Source: Actinomycetota bacterium (lineage in GTDB: Bacteria; Actinomycetota; Acidimicrobiia; Acidimicrobiales; Microtrichaceae). Taken from it: a stretch of DNA of 14,098 nt. This document shows, one piece after another, positions 7,664-14,098 of the stretch. The stretch is from positions 1 through 14,098 of the forward strand of contig SXMI01000052.1 of NCBI GenBank assembly GCA_005777415.1, read 5' to 3'. Under the pieces are notes generated by a model. That model did not search any database. It was not told the DNA's origin and was given only the letters and a program-made list of their open reading frames with translations. Each line of letters opens with the position of its first letter. Positions within the stretch are counted from its first letter, which is position 1. The translations under genes were made by a program, and so were the position numbers.

Positions 7664-8881
7664 GTGAACACGCCAGTCGCCAGCGAGGAGACTCGCCGTC
7701 GGATCGCCGACCTCGCCGCCGACAGCGGGATCGGGACCGTGCACCTGCTCGGGTGGCGCGACCTCGACGACGCCGAGGCGGGCGGCAGCGAGATCCACGC
7801 CCACAACATCGCCTCCATCTGGACCCAGGCCGGGCTGGCCGTCACCATGCGGACCTCCTCCTCGGCCGGCCGGCCCGCCCGGGCGACCCGGGACGGCTAT
7901 GCCGTCAGCCGCCGGGGCAACCGCTACACGGTGTTCCCACGCTCGGCGGCCGCCGAGCTCACCGGCCGCCTGGGCCCCTGCGACGGCCTCGTCGAGATCT
8001 GGAACGGCATGCCGTTCCTGTCGCCCCTGTGGCGTCGTGGCCCCCGGATGATCTGGCTGCACCACATCCACGGTCCGATGTGGGCGATGAGCCAACCAGG
8101 TCCGATCGCCGCCGCAGGCGTGGCGCTCGAGGAGCGGATCGCCCCGCGCCTCTACCGGCGACAGCACGTGGTGACCCTCTCCAGCTCGTCGCAGGCCGAG
8201 CTCATCGAGCACGGGTTCGATCCGGGCCTGGTCGAGGTCATCCCGCCCGGGGTCGACCCCGGGTTCACCCCGGGTGGCGAACGGTCGTCCACCCCGCTCG
8301 CCGTGGCCGTCGGCCGGCTCGTCCCCGTGAAGGACTTCCCGCGGCTCGTGGCCGCCTTCGCCAAGGTCCACGCAGCCGTCCCCGGGGCCCGGCTCGAGAT
8401 CGTCGGCGAGGGCTACGAGCGCCCCACGATCGAAGCGGCCATCGCCCGGGCCGGTGCCGGTGAGTTCGTCCGGCTGCGCGGCCGCACCTCGGACGCCGAG
8501 CTGCTCGACCTCTACCGCTCCGCCTGGGTGGTGACCTCGGCCTCCATCCGGGAGGGCTGGGGCATGACCATCACCGAGGCGGGCTCCTGCGGCACGCCGG
8601 CGGTCGTCACCGACATCGCCGGCCATGCGGATGCCGTCGTCGACGGCAGCTCCGGCCTGCTGGCCGTCGACGAACAGGCCCTCGTCGACGGACTGGTGCG
8701 GGTCCTCGGCGACGTGGCCGAGCGTGACCGGCTGGGGGCGGGCGCACTCCGGCGAGCGGCCACCCTGACCTGGGAGCACGCAGCCCTGGCCAACTTCGAG
8801 GTGCTCGCCACCGATGCCGCCGAGCGCAAGGGGGGTCGGGCGCGATCCAGCCGTGGCGCGGCCCTGGTGTCGACCACGTGA
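7664..8881 (+). CDS. Family 4 glycosyltransferase (GT-B fold)
   Basis: 405 residues, a soluble or membrane-associated cytoplasmic retaining glycosyltransferase using a nucleotide sugar. N-terminal half: GTVHLLGWRD then GGSEIHAHNIASIW (40-53), the glycine-rich acceptor-side loop. C-terminal half: VIPPGVDPGF (192-201), VAVGRLVPVKDFPRLVAAF (214-232), LEIVGEGYER (244-253), and SIREGWGMTITEAGSCGTP (294-312), which holds the E-x7-E pair Glu297/Glu305 of the donor site. Length is normal for the family. GTG 7664 is chosen because a -10 box lies nine bases upstream. It overlaps the next gene by four bases (GTGA), implying translational coupling. The sugar and acceptor cannot be read; the neighbours point to an envelope polysaccharide or glycolipid. 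Confidence 0.92.
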   Translation: MNTPVASEETRRRIADLAADSGIGTVHLLGWRDLDDAEAGGSEIHAHNIASIWTQAGLAVTMRTSSSAGRPARATRDGYAVSRRGNRYTVFPRSAAAELTGRLGPCDGLVEIWNGMPFLSPLWRRGPRMIWLHHIHGPMWAMSQPGPIAAAGVALEERIAPRLYRRQHVVTLSSSSQAELIEHGFDPGLVEVIPPGVDPGFTPGGERSSTPLAVAVGRLVPVKDFPRLVAAFAKVHAAVPGARLEIVGEGYERPTIEAAIARAGAGEFVRLRGRTSDAELLDLYRSAWVVTSASIREGWGMTITEAGSCGTPAVVTDIAGHADAVVDGSSGLLAVDEQALVDGLVRVLGDVAERDRLGAGALRRAATLTWEHAALANFEVLATDAAERKGGRARSSRGAALVSTT

Positions 8882-9540
8882 GCGAGCCGGACCCGGCGAA
8901 CTCGTTCGTCCTCGGCGTCGACCTCGACAACGTCTGCGCCGACTACACCTCCGGCTACCGGGACGCGGTCGCCCGGTATCGGGGGGTCGACCCGGCCGAG
9001 CTCACCACCGAGGTGTCCTGGGACTTCGGGGAGTGGGGCCTCGACCGGGCCACCTTCCTGGCCCACCACCGGCGGGCGGTCACCGAGGGCCACCTGTTCG
9101 CGACCATGCCGTCGATACCGGGGGCGTCCGAGAGCATGTGGCGGCTCTCCGACGCCGGCGTGTGGATCCGGATCATCACGCACCGGCTCGTGTCCAACTG
9201 GTCGCACGCCACGGCCGTCGCCGACACGGTCCGCTGGCTCGACGAGCAGCGGATCCCGTACCGCGACCTGTGCTTCCTGGGAGCCAAGCCGCAGGTCGGC
9301 GCCGACATGTACGTCGAGGACGCCCCCCACACCGTGGAGGCGCTCCGGGGGACGGGCAACCGGGTGATCGTCTTCGACCAGCCCTACAACCGGCATCTGG
9401 ACGGCCCCCGGGCCGCCACCTGGGCCGAGGTCGAGGCGCTCGTGACCGAGGCCGTGGTGGCATCGGGCCGCCCGTTCCCGGCGCCGCTGCCGCTCGATGG
9501 CCTCGACGCCGCGGGCGGGCGGCTCGACGGCCGGGGGTGA
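8878..9540 (+). CDS. HAD-superfamily 5'(3')-deoxyribonucleotidase-like protein (NT5C type)
   Basis: 220 residues, cytoplasmic. HAD motifs are in order: motif I VDLDN with nucleophile Asp15 and acid/base Asp17; a cap region with VSWDFGEWGL (47-56); motif II ITHR with Thr101; motif III Lys137 in LGAKPQVGAD; and motif IV Glu147-Asp148 in YVEDAP for the Mg ion. This arrangement matches the NT5C family, which removes phosphate from (deoxy)nucleoside monophosphates; the true substrate may differ. The Asn after DLD replaces the more usual Gly of DMDG. The start GTG overlaps the GT4 stop (GTGA) with no Shine-Dalgarno, so expression should depend on the upstream gene. Pairing with a glycosyltransferase suggests a role in clearing nucleotide by-products or dephosphorylating a glycan precursor (inference). 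Confidence 0.82.
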   Translation: MSEPDPANSFVLGVDLDNVCADYTSGYRDAVARYRGVDPAELTTEVSWDFGEWGLDRATFLAHHRRAVTEGHLFATMPSIPGASESMWRLSDAGVWIRIITHRLVSNWSHATAVADTVRWLDEQRIPYRDLCFLGAKPQVGADMYVEDAPHTVEALRGTGNRVIVFDQPYNRHLDGPRAATWAEVEALVTEAVVASGRPFPAPLPLDGLDAAGGRLDGRG

Positions 9541-9545
9541 GCCCA

Positions 9546-9560
9546 CGCCGGCGACCGGCG
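9546..9560. repeat. Short inverted repeat after the nucleotidase gene
   Basis: CGCCGG, a three-base loop CGA, then CCGGCG: a perfect 6-bp GC stem beginning five bases after the stop at 9540 and ending three bases before the -10 box at 9564. There is no T-run, so it is not a classical terminator. It could weaken read-through or be an operator-like site, or be chance in GC-rich DNA. Confidence 0.3.
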
Positions 9561-9563
9561 CGT

Positions 9564-9569
9564 TAGCGT
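9564..9569 (+). promoter_or_regulatory. -10 box TAGCGT for the spermidine-synthase-like gene
   Basis: Same hexamer as at 2480. The predicted transcript starts near 9576, giving a short leader of about 19 bases that contains the GAGGAG ribosome site. It lies in the 54-bp gap between genes. Confidence 0.4.
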
Positions 9570-9584
9570 CGTGTGACCACGAGC

Positions 9585-9590
9585 GAGGAG
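9585..9590 (+). promoter_or_regulatory. Shine-Dalgarno GAGGAG for the gene at 9595
   Basis: GAGGAG four bases before GTG 9595. It supports this start. Confidence 0.55.
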
Positions 9591-9594
9591 TCCT

Positions 9595-12168
9595 GTGAGC
9601 AGCCCCGACGAGGCGACCGAGACGAGCACGACCGGTACGACCGGGCCGGAGGGGAGCGCACCGAGCACCGGAGGTCCCTCGTCGCCCGAGGAGCGACTGA
9701 GCCGGACGTCGGCGCTGGTGGCGATCTTCGTGGTGAGTCTGGCCGGTCTCCTGCTGGAGGTGGCGTACACCCGGATCATCTCCTACAAGCTCTGGTACTA
9801 CTACACCTACCTGGTCATCGGTCTGGCGCTGCTCGGCATCGGCAGCGGTGCCACGATCGTGGTCCTGTCGGCGTCGATCCGCTCGGCGGGCACCCGGAAG
9901 GTCCTCGGCCTCGCCAGCCTCTGGGGTGCGGTGAGCATCGTCATCGGCTACCTCGTGGTCAGCCAGGTCCCGATCAACACCCTGGCGCTGTGGAGCTACG
10001 GGACGGGCGCCTCGTTCAGGTCGCTCGCCACCCTGCTGGTCATCTGCCTGGCGCTCTTCGCCACGTTCATCGCCATCGGGGTGATGATCGCCGTCCTGCT
10101 GGGCCGTGGCGGCGACGACATCGGCCGGCTCTACTTCGCCGACCTGCTGGGCGCCGGGATCGCCGCGCTGGTGGTCGTCTTCCTGATCTCGTGGATCGGC
10201 CCGCCCTCGGTGGTCGCCGTCTCCGCCGCCTCGCTGGCGGCGCTCGCCGCCTGGGTCACCCCCGGCACCCGGCGCGCCCAACGGGGCAGCGCCCTCGGAC
10301 TGGCCGTCCTGCTGGCCATCCCGGCGTTCCTGCCCGCACTCGTGCCCGACATCCGGCCCGAGGACACCACGGTGCAGCCCGGCCCCGGCCGGGTCTTCTC
10401 GTCCTGGGGTCCCGTGTTCCGCGTCGACGTCGACGAGATCGTGCCGGCCGAGGACCAGCCGCCGAACGAGGAGATCAAGGTCCTCACCCACGACGGCACG
10501 CCGGGCTCCGGACTGAACCGGTTCGGCGGCGACCCGGCGAGCGTGACCCGCTTCGATGCCGACCCGCGGGCCTGGCCCTTCGACATCCTGGGGACGCCAC
10601 CGGACCGCGAGCTCATCATCGGCTCGGCCGGCGGCAACGAGATCGTGGCCTCGCTGTCGCGTGATGCGGCGCGCATCGACGCCGTCGAGTTGAACCCCGT
10701 GACGGTCGGCCTCGTCGAGGACACCTTCGCGGACTTCACCGGGAACCTCACGGACTTCCCCCAGGTCAACCTCACCCAGGGCGACGGCCGCTCGTTCCTG
10801 GCCCGCTCCAACGACCTCTACGACCTGGTCTGGTTCGTCGCCCCCGACAGCTACGCCGCGAACAACGCGGCCTCCTCCGGGGCGTTCGTGCTGTCCGAGT
10901 CGTACCTCTACACCGCCGACATGGTGGAGACGACCCTCGAGCACCTGTCCGACCGGGGCATCTCCGTGGCGCAGTTCGGCGAGGTGTCCTTCGCCGACCG
11001 GCCGAACCGGACCTCGCGCTACCTCCTGACCGTCCGGGAGGCGTTCGCCCGGCTGGGCATCGACGACATCAGCCAGCACGTGCTGGTGGCCACCTCCACC
11101 GATCCGTACTCGGGGGGACTGTCGACGATCGTCGTCAAGCGCACCCCGTTCACCCAGGACGAGGTCGACCGGTTCGTGGCCAGCGTGCCCGAGGCCAGTA
11201 GCGGGACGCTCGTCTACGCACCCGGGGCCGCCAACCCTCCGGGACTCGTCTCGTCGATCCCGGTCGCCGACCAGGCGGCGCTCGACGCCCTGCTGGCCGA
11301 CTACCCCTTCGACGTGAGCGCGATCACCGACGACGCACCGTTCTTCTGGCACTTCGTGCCCTTCGACGACGTGCTGCGCTCCATCACGGAGTCGATCGAC
11401 CCCGCCGACCGGGAGAACGCCGTCGGCGAGCGGGTCCTGCTGCTGCTCCTGGCGATCGCAGCGGTGTTCGCCGTGGTGTTCCTGGTCCTTCCGTTCCTCG
11501 TGATCCGCCGGGAGTGGCGGGCCCTGCCGGCGAAGGGGCTCTCGGCGGTGTACTTCGCGGCGCTCGGCCTGGCCTTCATGCTCTACGAGATCACGATGAT
11601 CCAGCGCCTCACCGAGTACCTCGGGTTCCCGACCTACTCGCTGACCGTGACGCTCGCGTCCATCCTGGTCTTCACCGGACTGGGCGCCCTCCTGTCGAAC
11701 CGGTTCGCCGACCGACCCCGCGCCGTGATCGGCCCGCTGCTCGGGGTCCTCGTGGCGCTCACGCTGCTCTACCGGTTCGGGCTCACCCCGCTCACCGACG
11801 CCACCCTGTCGGCCCCGTTCGCCCTGCGGGTGCTGATCTCGGTCCTCGTCCTCGCACCGCTCGGGCTGTGCCTCGGCATGTTCATGCCCCTCGGCCTGCG
11901 GACCGTGGGCGGCATGACGAACCACGCCGACGAGTACGTCGCCTGGGGCTGGGCCATCAACGGGGTCTTCTCGGTGATCGGGTCCGTGCTCACGACCATC
12001 CTGTCCATGAGCTTCGGCTTCCGGACCGTCCAGCTCCTCGCCATGGTGATCTACCTGTTCGCCGGGGCGGCGCTCTGGCAGCTCCGGGGTGTCCACGACC
12101 GGGTGGTGACCCCCCGACCGGGCTCCGACCCGGAGCCGGACAACGAGCAGGTCCCGCTCAGCGTCTGA
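9595..12168 (+). CDS. Membrane-embedded spermidine-synthase-like protein
   Basis: 857 residues. After a polar Ser/Thr/Gly-rich tail of about 35 residues comes an N-terminal bundle of about six to seven helices (LLLEVAYTRIISYKLWYYY at 52-70 is typical). A soluble spermidine-synthase-like Rossmann domain follows, and then a C-terminal bundle (from about 609) with FMLYEITMIQRLTEYLG. The SAM or decarboxylated-SAM pocket looks intact: GSAGGNE (343-349), Glu365 in AVELNP, GDGR at 396-399. Where spermidine synthases have two aspartates in a DxxD motif, this protein reads FVAPDS (414-419): the first, catalytic Asp is Val415, while Asp418 remains. SSGAFVLSESYLYT follows. It therefore belongs to the large group of membrane-fused spermidine-synthase homologues of unknown reaction and is unlikely to be a normal aminopropyltransferase. 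Its own promoter and ribosome site are present. Its stop abuts that of the convergent GT2 gene. Confidence 0.86.
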   Translation: MSSPDEATETSTTGTTGPEGSAPSTGGPSSPEERLSRTSALVAIFVVSLAGLLLEVAYTRIISYKLWYYYTYLVIGLALLGIGSGATIVVLSASIRSAGTRKVLGLASLWGAVSIVIGYLVVSQVPINTLALWSYGTGASFRSLATLLVICLALFATFIAIGVMIAVLLGRGGDDIGRLYFADLLGAGIAALVVVFLISWIGPPSVVAVSAASLAALAAWVTPGTRRAQRGSALGLAVLLAIPAFLPALVPDIRPEDTTVQPGPGRVFSSWGPVFRVDVDEIVPAEDQPPNEEIKVLTHDGTPGSGLNRFGGDPASVTRFDADPRAWPFDILGTPPDRELIIGSAGGNEIVASLSRDAARIDAVELNPVTVGLVEDTFADFTGNLTDFPQVNLTQGDGRSFLARSNDLYDLVWFVAPDSYAANNAASSGAFVLSESYLYTADMVETTLEHLSDRGISVAQFGEVSFADRPNRTSRYLLTVREAFARLGIDDISQHVLVATSTDPYSGGLSTIVVKRTPFTQDEVDRFVASVPEASSGTLVYAPGAANPPGLVSSIPVADQAALDALLADYPFDVSAITDDAPFFWHFVPFDDVLRSITESIDPADRENAVGERVLLLLLAIAAVFAVVFLVLPFLVIRREWRALPAKGLSAVYFAALGLAFMLYEITMIQRLTEYLGFPTYSLTVTLASILVFTGLGALLSNRFADRPRAVIGPLLGVLVALTLLYRFGLTPLTDATLSAPFALRVLISVLVLAPLGLCLGMFMPLGLRTVGGMTNHADEYVAWGWAINGVFSVIGSVLTTILSMSFGFRTVQLLAMVIYLFAGAALWQLRGVHDRVVTPRPGSDPEPDNEQVPLSV

Positions 12169-13101
12169 TCAGCGGTCCCGGGGCAGGACCGCGGCCGGTG
12201 GCGGGCCGAAGCGTCCCAGCACGACGTCACGCAGGCCGAGCAGCCGGGCCCGCGCGTCGAAGACCAGTGGCCGTCGCCCGGGACGCAGCACTCCGAGGAC
12301 CACCTGGAACAGGGTGATCAGCGCCCGGATCGTGGCGTGGTAGCGCCCGCTCATCTCCCGGACGAGCAGCACCGTGTTGCGCGTCTGCAGGTAGTCCACG
12401 AGCGCCACGGACGAACCCAGGTGCAGGTTCCGGACGCCCGCATGGCGCACGAGGCCGACCCGCCAACCCCGGGCCCGGGCACGCAGGGCCAGGTCCGCCT
12501 CCTCGCAGTAGGAGAAGTACCGCTCGTCGAACAGGCCGACCTCGGCGATGCACGCCCGGCGCAGGAGCATGAGGGTGCCGTGCGGGTAGTCGACCTCCTC
12601 CCATCGCGGGCTCCCCTCGGACGACGGCACGGGGGCCGGAATCGTCATCCCACCGAAGTACGGGTCGATCACCGGCACCATCCCGTCGCCGACGTCGGCA
12701 CAGGCCAGACCGGCGGCCGGCACGGAGCGGACGACGTCGAGCAGGCCCCGGACGCAGCCGTCGAGCAGATCGACGTCGTGCGGGCAGAGGGCGACCCAGT
12801 CGCCGTCGGTGGCGCGGTCGAGGAACCGTTGCAGGCCCACGTTGGCGCCCGGACCGAACCCGGCGTTGCGTCCGGACGGGACGATCTCCACCTCGCCCCG
12901 GTCCACCTCGTCGCACAGCGCCGAGCGGAGCAGTGCGATCTCGGCCGCACGGGAGTCGTTGTCGACGATCGTCACGACGGTCGGCACCTCGTCGCCGAGG
13001 ATGCGCCGAACCGTGGCCGCACAGCGCTCGGCCTGGTTCCAGTGCACCACGACGAACCTGAGTGGTCCCTCCCGGTCGGCTCCCCCGCCCGTGGTCGGCA
13101 C
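12169..13101 (-). CDS. Family 2 glycosyltransferase (rhamnosyltransferase-like, GT-A fold)
   Basis: 310 residues, cytoplasmic, inverting, nucleotide-sugar dependent. Seen: FVVVHWNQ (16-23), TIVDNDS (44-50), GRNAGFGPGANVGL (77-90), a DxD metal site in CPHDVDLLD (Asp109/Asp111), YPHGTLMLLRR (172-182) and FDERYFSYCEEADLALRARARGW (191-213) with the conserved acidic base region. This order is that of WbbL-like GT2 enzymes. GTG 13101 is chosen: it lies seven bases after the gltD stop, and a longer reading from ATG 13161 would overlap gltD with unconserved residues. The Shine-Dalgarno is weak, so re-initiation after gltD is likely. The only metabolic neighbour is gltD, but the other nearby genes are glycan genes. 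Confidence 0.9.
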   Translation of the reverse strand: MPTTGGGADREGPLRFVVVHWNQAERCAATVRRILGDEVPTVVTIVDNDSRAAEIALLRSALCDEVDRGEVEIVPSGRNAGFGPGANVGLQRFLDRATDGDWVALCPHDVDLLDGCVRGLLDVVRSVPAAGLACADVGDGMVPVIDPYFGGMTIPAPVPSSEGSPRWEEVDYPHGTLMLLRRACIAEVGLFDERYFSYCEEADLALRARARGWRVGLVRHAGVRNLHLGSSVALVDYLQTRNTVLLVREMSGRYHATIRALITLFQVVLGVLRPGRRPLVFDARARLLGLRDVVLGRFGPPPAAVLPRDR

Positions 13102-13108
13102 CTCGCGC

Positions 13109-13987
13109 TCAGACGAGCGGACGATCGGTGGGCGCCACCGGCCGGGGCAGGTCGGACTCACCCATCAGCAGTTCGTCGACCGACGCCGCGCAGGCCCGCC
13201 CCTCGGCGATCGCCCAGACGATGAGGCTCTGACCCCGACCGGCGTCGCCGCAGACGAACACGCCGTCGACGTTCGTCGACCAGTCGTCGTCACGGGCGAC
13301 GTTGCCCCGCTCGTCGAGCTCGACCCCGAGCTGCTCGAGCAGGCCGGGGCGCTCCGGCCCGACGAAACCCATGGCGAGGAAGACCAGGTCGGCCTCGAGG
13401 ACGCGCTCGGAGCCCTCGACGGTCACGAACCCGGGACGGCCGTCCACCTCGCCGGGTTCCACGTCGACGACGCGCAGACCACCGAGGGTGCCGTCACCGG
13501 CGTCGACGAACTCCACGGTGTTGACCGAGTAGACGCGGTCACCACCCTCCTCGTGCGCCGAGGACGTCCGGTAGATGAACGGCCAGGTGGGCCACGGGTT
13601 GGCGTCGGGCCGGTCCTCGGGCGGTCGGGGCATGATCTCGAACTGCGACACCTGCGCCGCACCCTGACGGTGTGCCGTACCCAGGCAGTCGGCACCGGTG
13701 TCGCCGCCACCGATGATGACGACCCGCTTGCCACCGGCGTGGATGGGCACGTCGTCCACCCCGAGATCGCCCTCCTGGGCCCGGTTGGCCCACGGCAGGT
13801 ACTCCATCGCCTGGTGCACACCGAGCAGATCACGGCCCGGGATCGGGAGGTCACGCCAGGAGGTGGCACCGGTGGCCACGACCACGGCGTCGAACTGCTC
13901 CCGGAGGTCCTGGGCCTGAACGTCGACGCCCACCTCGATGCCGGTCCGGAACTCGGTCCCCTCGGCCCGCATCTGCGCCAGTCGGCG
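13109..13987 (-). CDS. gltD: Glutamate synthase small subunit (GltD), N-terminal part missing at a sequence break
   Basis: C-terminal about 293 residues of the NADPH-dependent subunit that passes electrons through FAD and Fe-S centres to GltB for making glutamate from glutamine and 2-oxoglutarate. Seen: RRLAQMRAEGTEF, VVVATGATSWRDLPIPGRDL, the NADPH-binding RVVIIGGGDTGADCLGTA, MPRPPEDRPDANPWP, and the FAD-closing VFVCGDAGRGQSLIVWAIAEGR. The family is about 480-490 residues, so roughly 190 are missing, including the two cysteine clusters and the first FAD glycine motif. Upstream of codon 13987-13985 the frame gives non-family residues (IPAHG...) and meets a stop at 14051-14053. ATG 13972 is therefore not the real start; the gene is cut by a join near 13987. 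The GT2 gene follows seven bases downstream in the same direction. Confidence 0.9.
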   Translation of the reverse strand, partial: RRLAQMRAEGTEFRTGIEVGVDVQAQDLREQFDAVVVATGATSWRDLPIPGRDLLGVHQAMEYLPWANRAQEGDLGVDDVPIHAGGKRVVIIGGGDTGADCLGTAHRQGAAQVSQFEIMPRPPEDRPDANPWPTWPFIYRTSSAHEEGGDRVYSVNTVEFVDAGDGTLGGLRVVDVEPGEVDGRPGFVTVEGSERVLEADLVFLAMGFVGPERPGLLEQLGVELDERGNVARDDDWSTNVDGVFVCGDAGRGQSLIVWAIAEGRACAASVDELLMGESDLPRPVAPTDRPLV

Positions 13988-13990
13988 AAT
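13985..13990. other. Sequence join: gltD breaks off and a dus fragment on the other strand begins
   Basis: Left of this point the minus strand matches GltD in an unbroken frame. Right of it the plus strand matches an internal part of tRNA-dihydrouridine synthase. Both homologies stop within a few bases of each other. No inverted repeat or mobile-element end is seen here. Confidence 0.7.
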
Positions 13991-14098
13991 TGGTGCGTGC
14001 CCGGCGCGACATGCTGCGCAAAGCCGTGGGCGATGGTCTGGAGCCGTTCGTCATTCAGTTGGCAGGACGGGAGGCGCACTGGATGGCGGAGGGAGCCC
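13987..14098 (+). pseudogene. dusB: Fragment of tRNA-dihydrouridine synthase (DusB type), cut at both ends
   Basis: 37 codons open from 13987 to the window edge. They contain ELVRARRDMLRKA and then GLEPFVIQLAGREAHWMAEG, a well-known part of the FMN-binding TIM barrel of Dus enzymes, which reduce uridines in tRNA. The next conserved segment (DINMGCPAKK) would lie just past the edge. No start codon or conserved N-terminus precedes it: upstream in the same frame are unconserved residues from gltD antisense. The QLAGREAxWMAE form is, from memory, typical of alphaproteobacterial DusB and not of actinobacteria. Codons such as TTG, ATT, AAA and GCA and a GC content near 65% also differ from the rest of the window. 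Confidence 0.7.

Noticed and set aside
7621..7848. N-terminal extension of the methyltransferase to ATG 7848
   Set aside because: It would overlap the divergent GT4 coding region and its promoter. A strong Shine-Dalgarno favours GTG 7620.
9546..9560. Inverted repeat as an intrinsic terminator
   Set aside because: The stem is only 6 bp and no T-run follows. Kept only as a low-confidence repeat.
8512..12096. A 1194-codon open frame on the minus strand spanning several plus-strand genes
   Set aside because: Composition is dominated by Gly, Arg, Glu, His and Asp with no domain signature. It lies antisense to three convincing genes. GC-rich codon bias commonly leaves antisense frames open.
13109..13972. 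gltD as a complete gene starting at ATG 13972
   Set aside because: Family similarity (RRLAQ) continues upstream of that Met, and about 190 N-terminal residues, including the Fe-S cysteines, would be missing.
1..14098. CRISPR arrays, tRNA or rRNA genes, insertion sequences, toxin-antitoxin or phage-defence genes
   Set aside because: No regularly spaced repeats, tRNA-like folds, transposase motifs or defence domains were seen in reading both strands.

Overview
The window is about 70% GC, densely coded, uses many GTG starts, and has TANNNT -10 boxes placed a few bases in front of start codons. It carries an AftD-type arabinofuranosyltransferase homologue. Together these suggest a high-GC actinobacterium, and I lean towards class Acidimicrobiia. 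That class assignment is an inference from gene style and not from a marker gene.

Layout, left to right. (1) An acyltransferase-3 membrane protein on the minus strand runs off the left edge. (2) It is divergent, across about 60 bp, from an uncharacterised multi-pass membrane protein. (3) Next comes a very large AftD/DUF3367 membrane glycosyltransferase carrying two discoidin-like carbohydrate-binding modules. (4) A class I SAM methyltransferase on the minus strand overlaps the 3' end of that gene by 65 bp, tail to tail. (5) It is divergent, from an overlapping pair of -10 boxes, from a GT4 glycosyltransferase that is translationally coupled (GTGA overlap) to a HAD-type 5'(3')-deoxyribonucleotidase-like protein. 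(6) A membrane-embedded spermidine-synthase-like protein with its own promoter and Shine-Dalgarno sequence follows. (7) Its stop codon abuts, with no gap, the stop of a convergent GT2 glycosyltransferase. (8) That GT2 gene lies 7 bp downstream of gltD (glutamate synthase small subunit), which is broken at the right end of the window.

Most genes point to construction and decoration of cell-envelope glycan: three glycosyltransferases (AftD-like GT-C, GT4, GT2), an O-acyltransferase, a methyltransferase and two polytopic proteins of unknown role. The AftD-like protein and the acyltransferase would work on the membrane or its outer face. The GT4, GT2 and methyltransferase would work in the cytoplasm. 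GltD belongs to central nitrogen metabolism.

The most notable anomaly is at the right end. Near position 13987 the gltD reading frame stops matching its family in mid-gene. The last 112 bases instead encode, on the opposite strand, an internal piece of a DusB-type tRNA-dihydrouridine synthase that looks alphaproteobacterial. This is best read as a chimeric join (assembly or amplification artefact), less likely as a real rearrangement. I found no RNA genes, CRISPR arrays, insertion sequences, or gene-free stretches longer than 300 bases.
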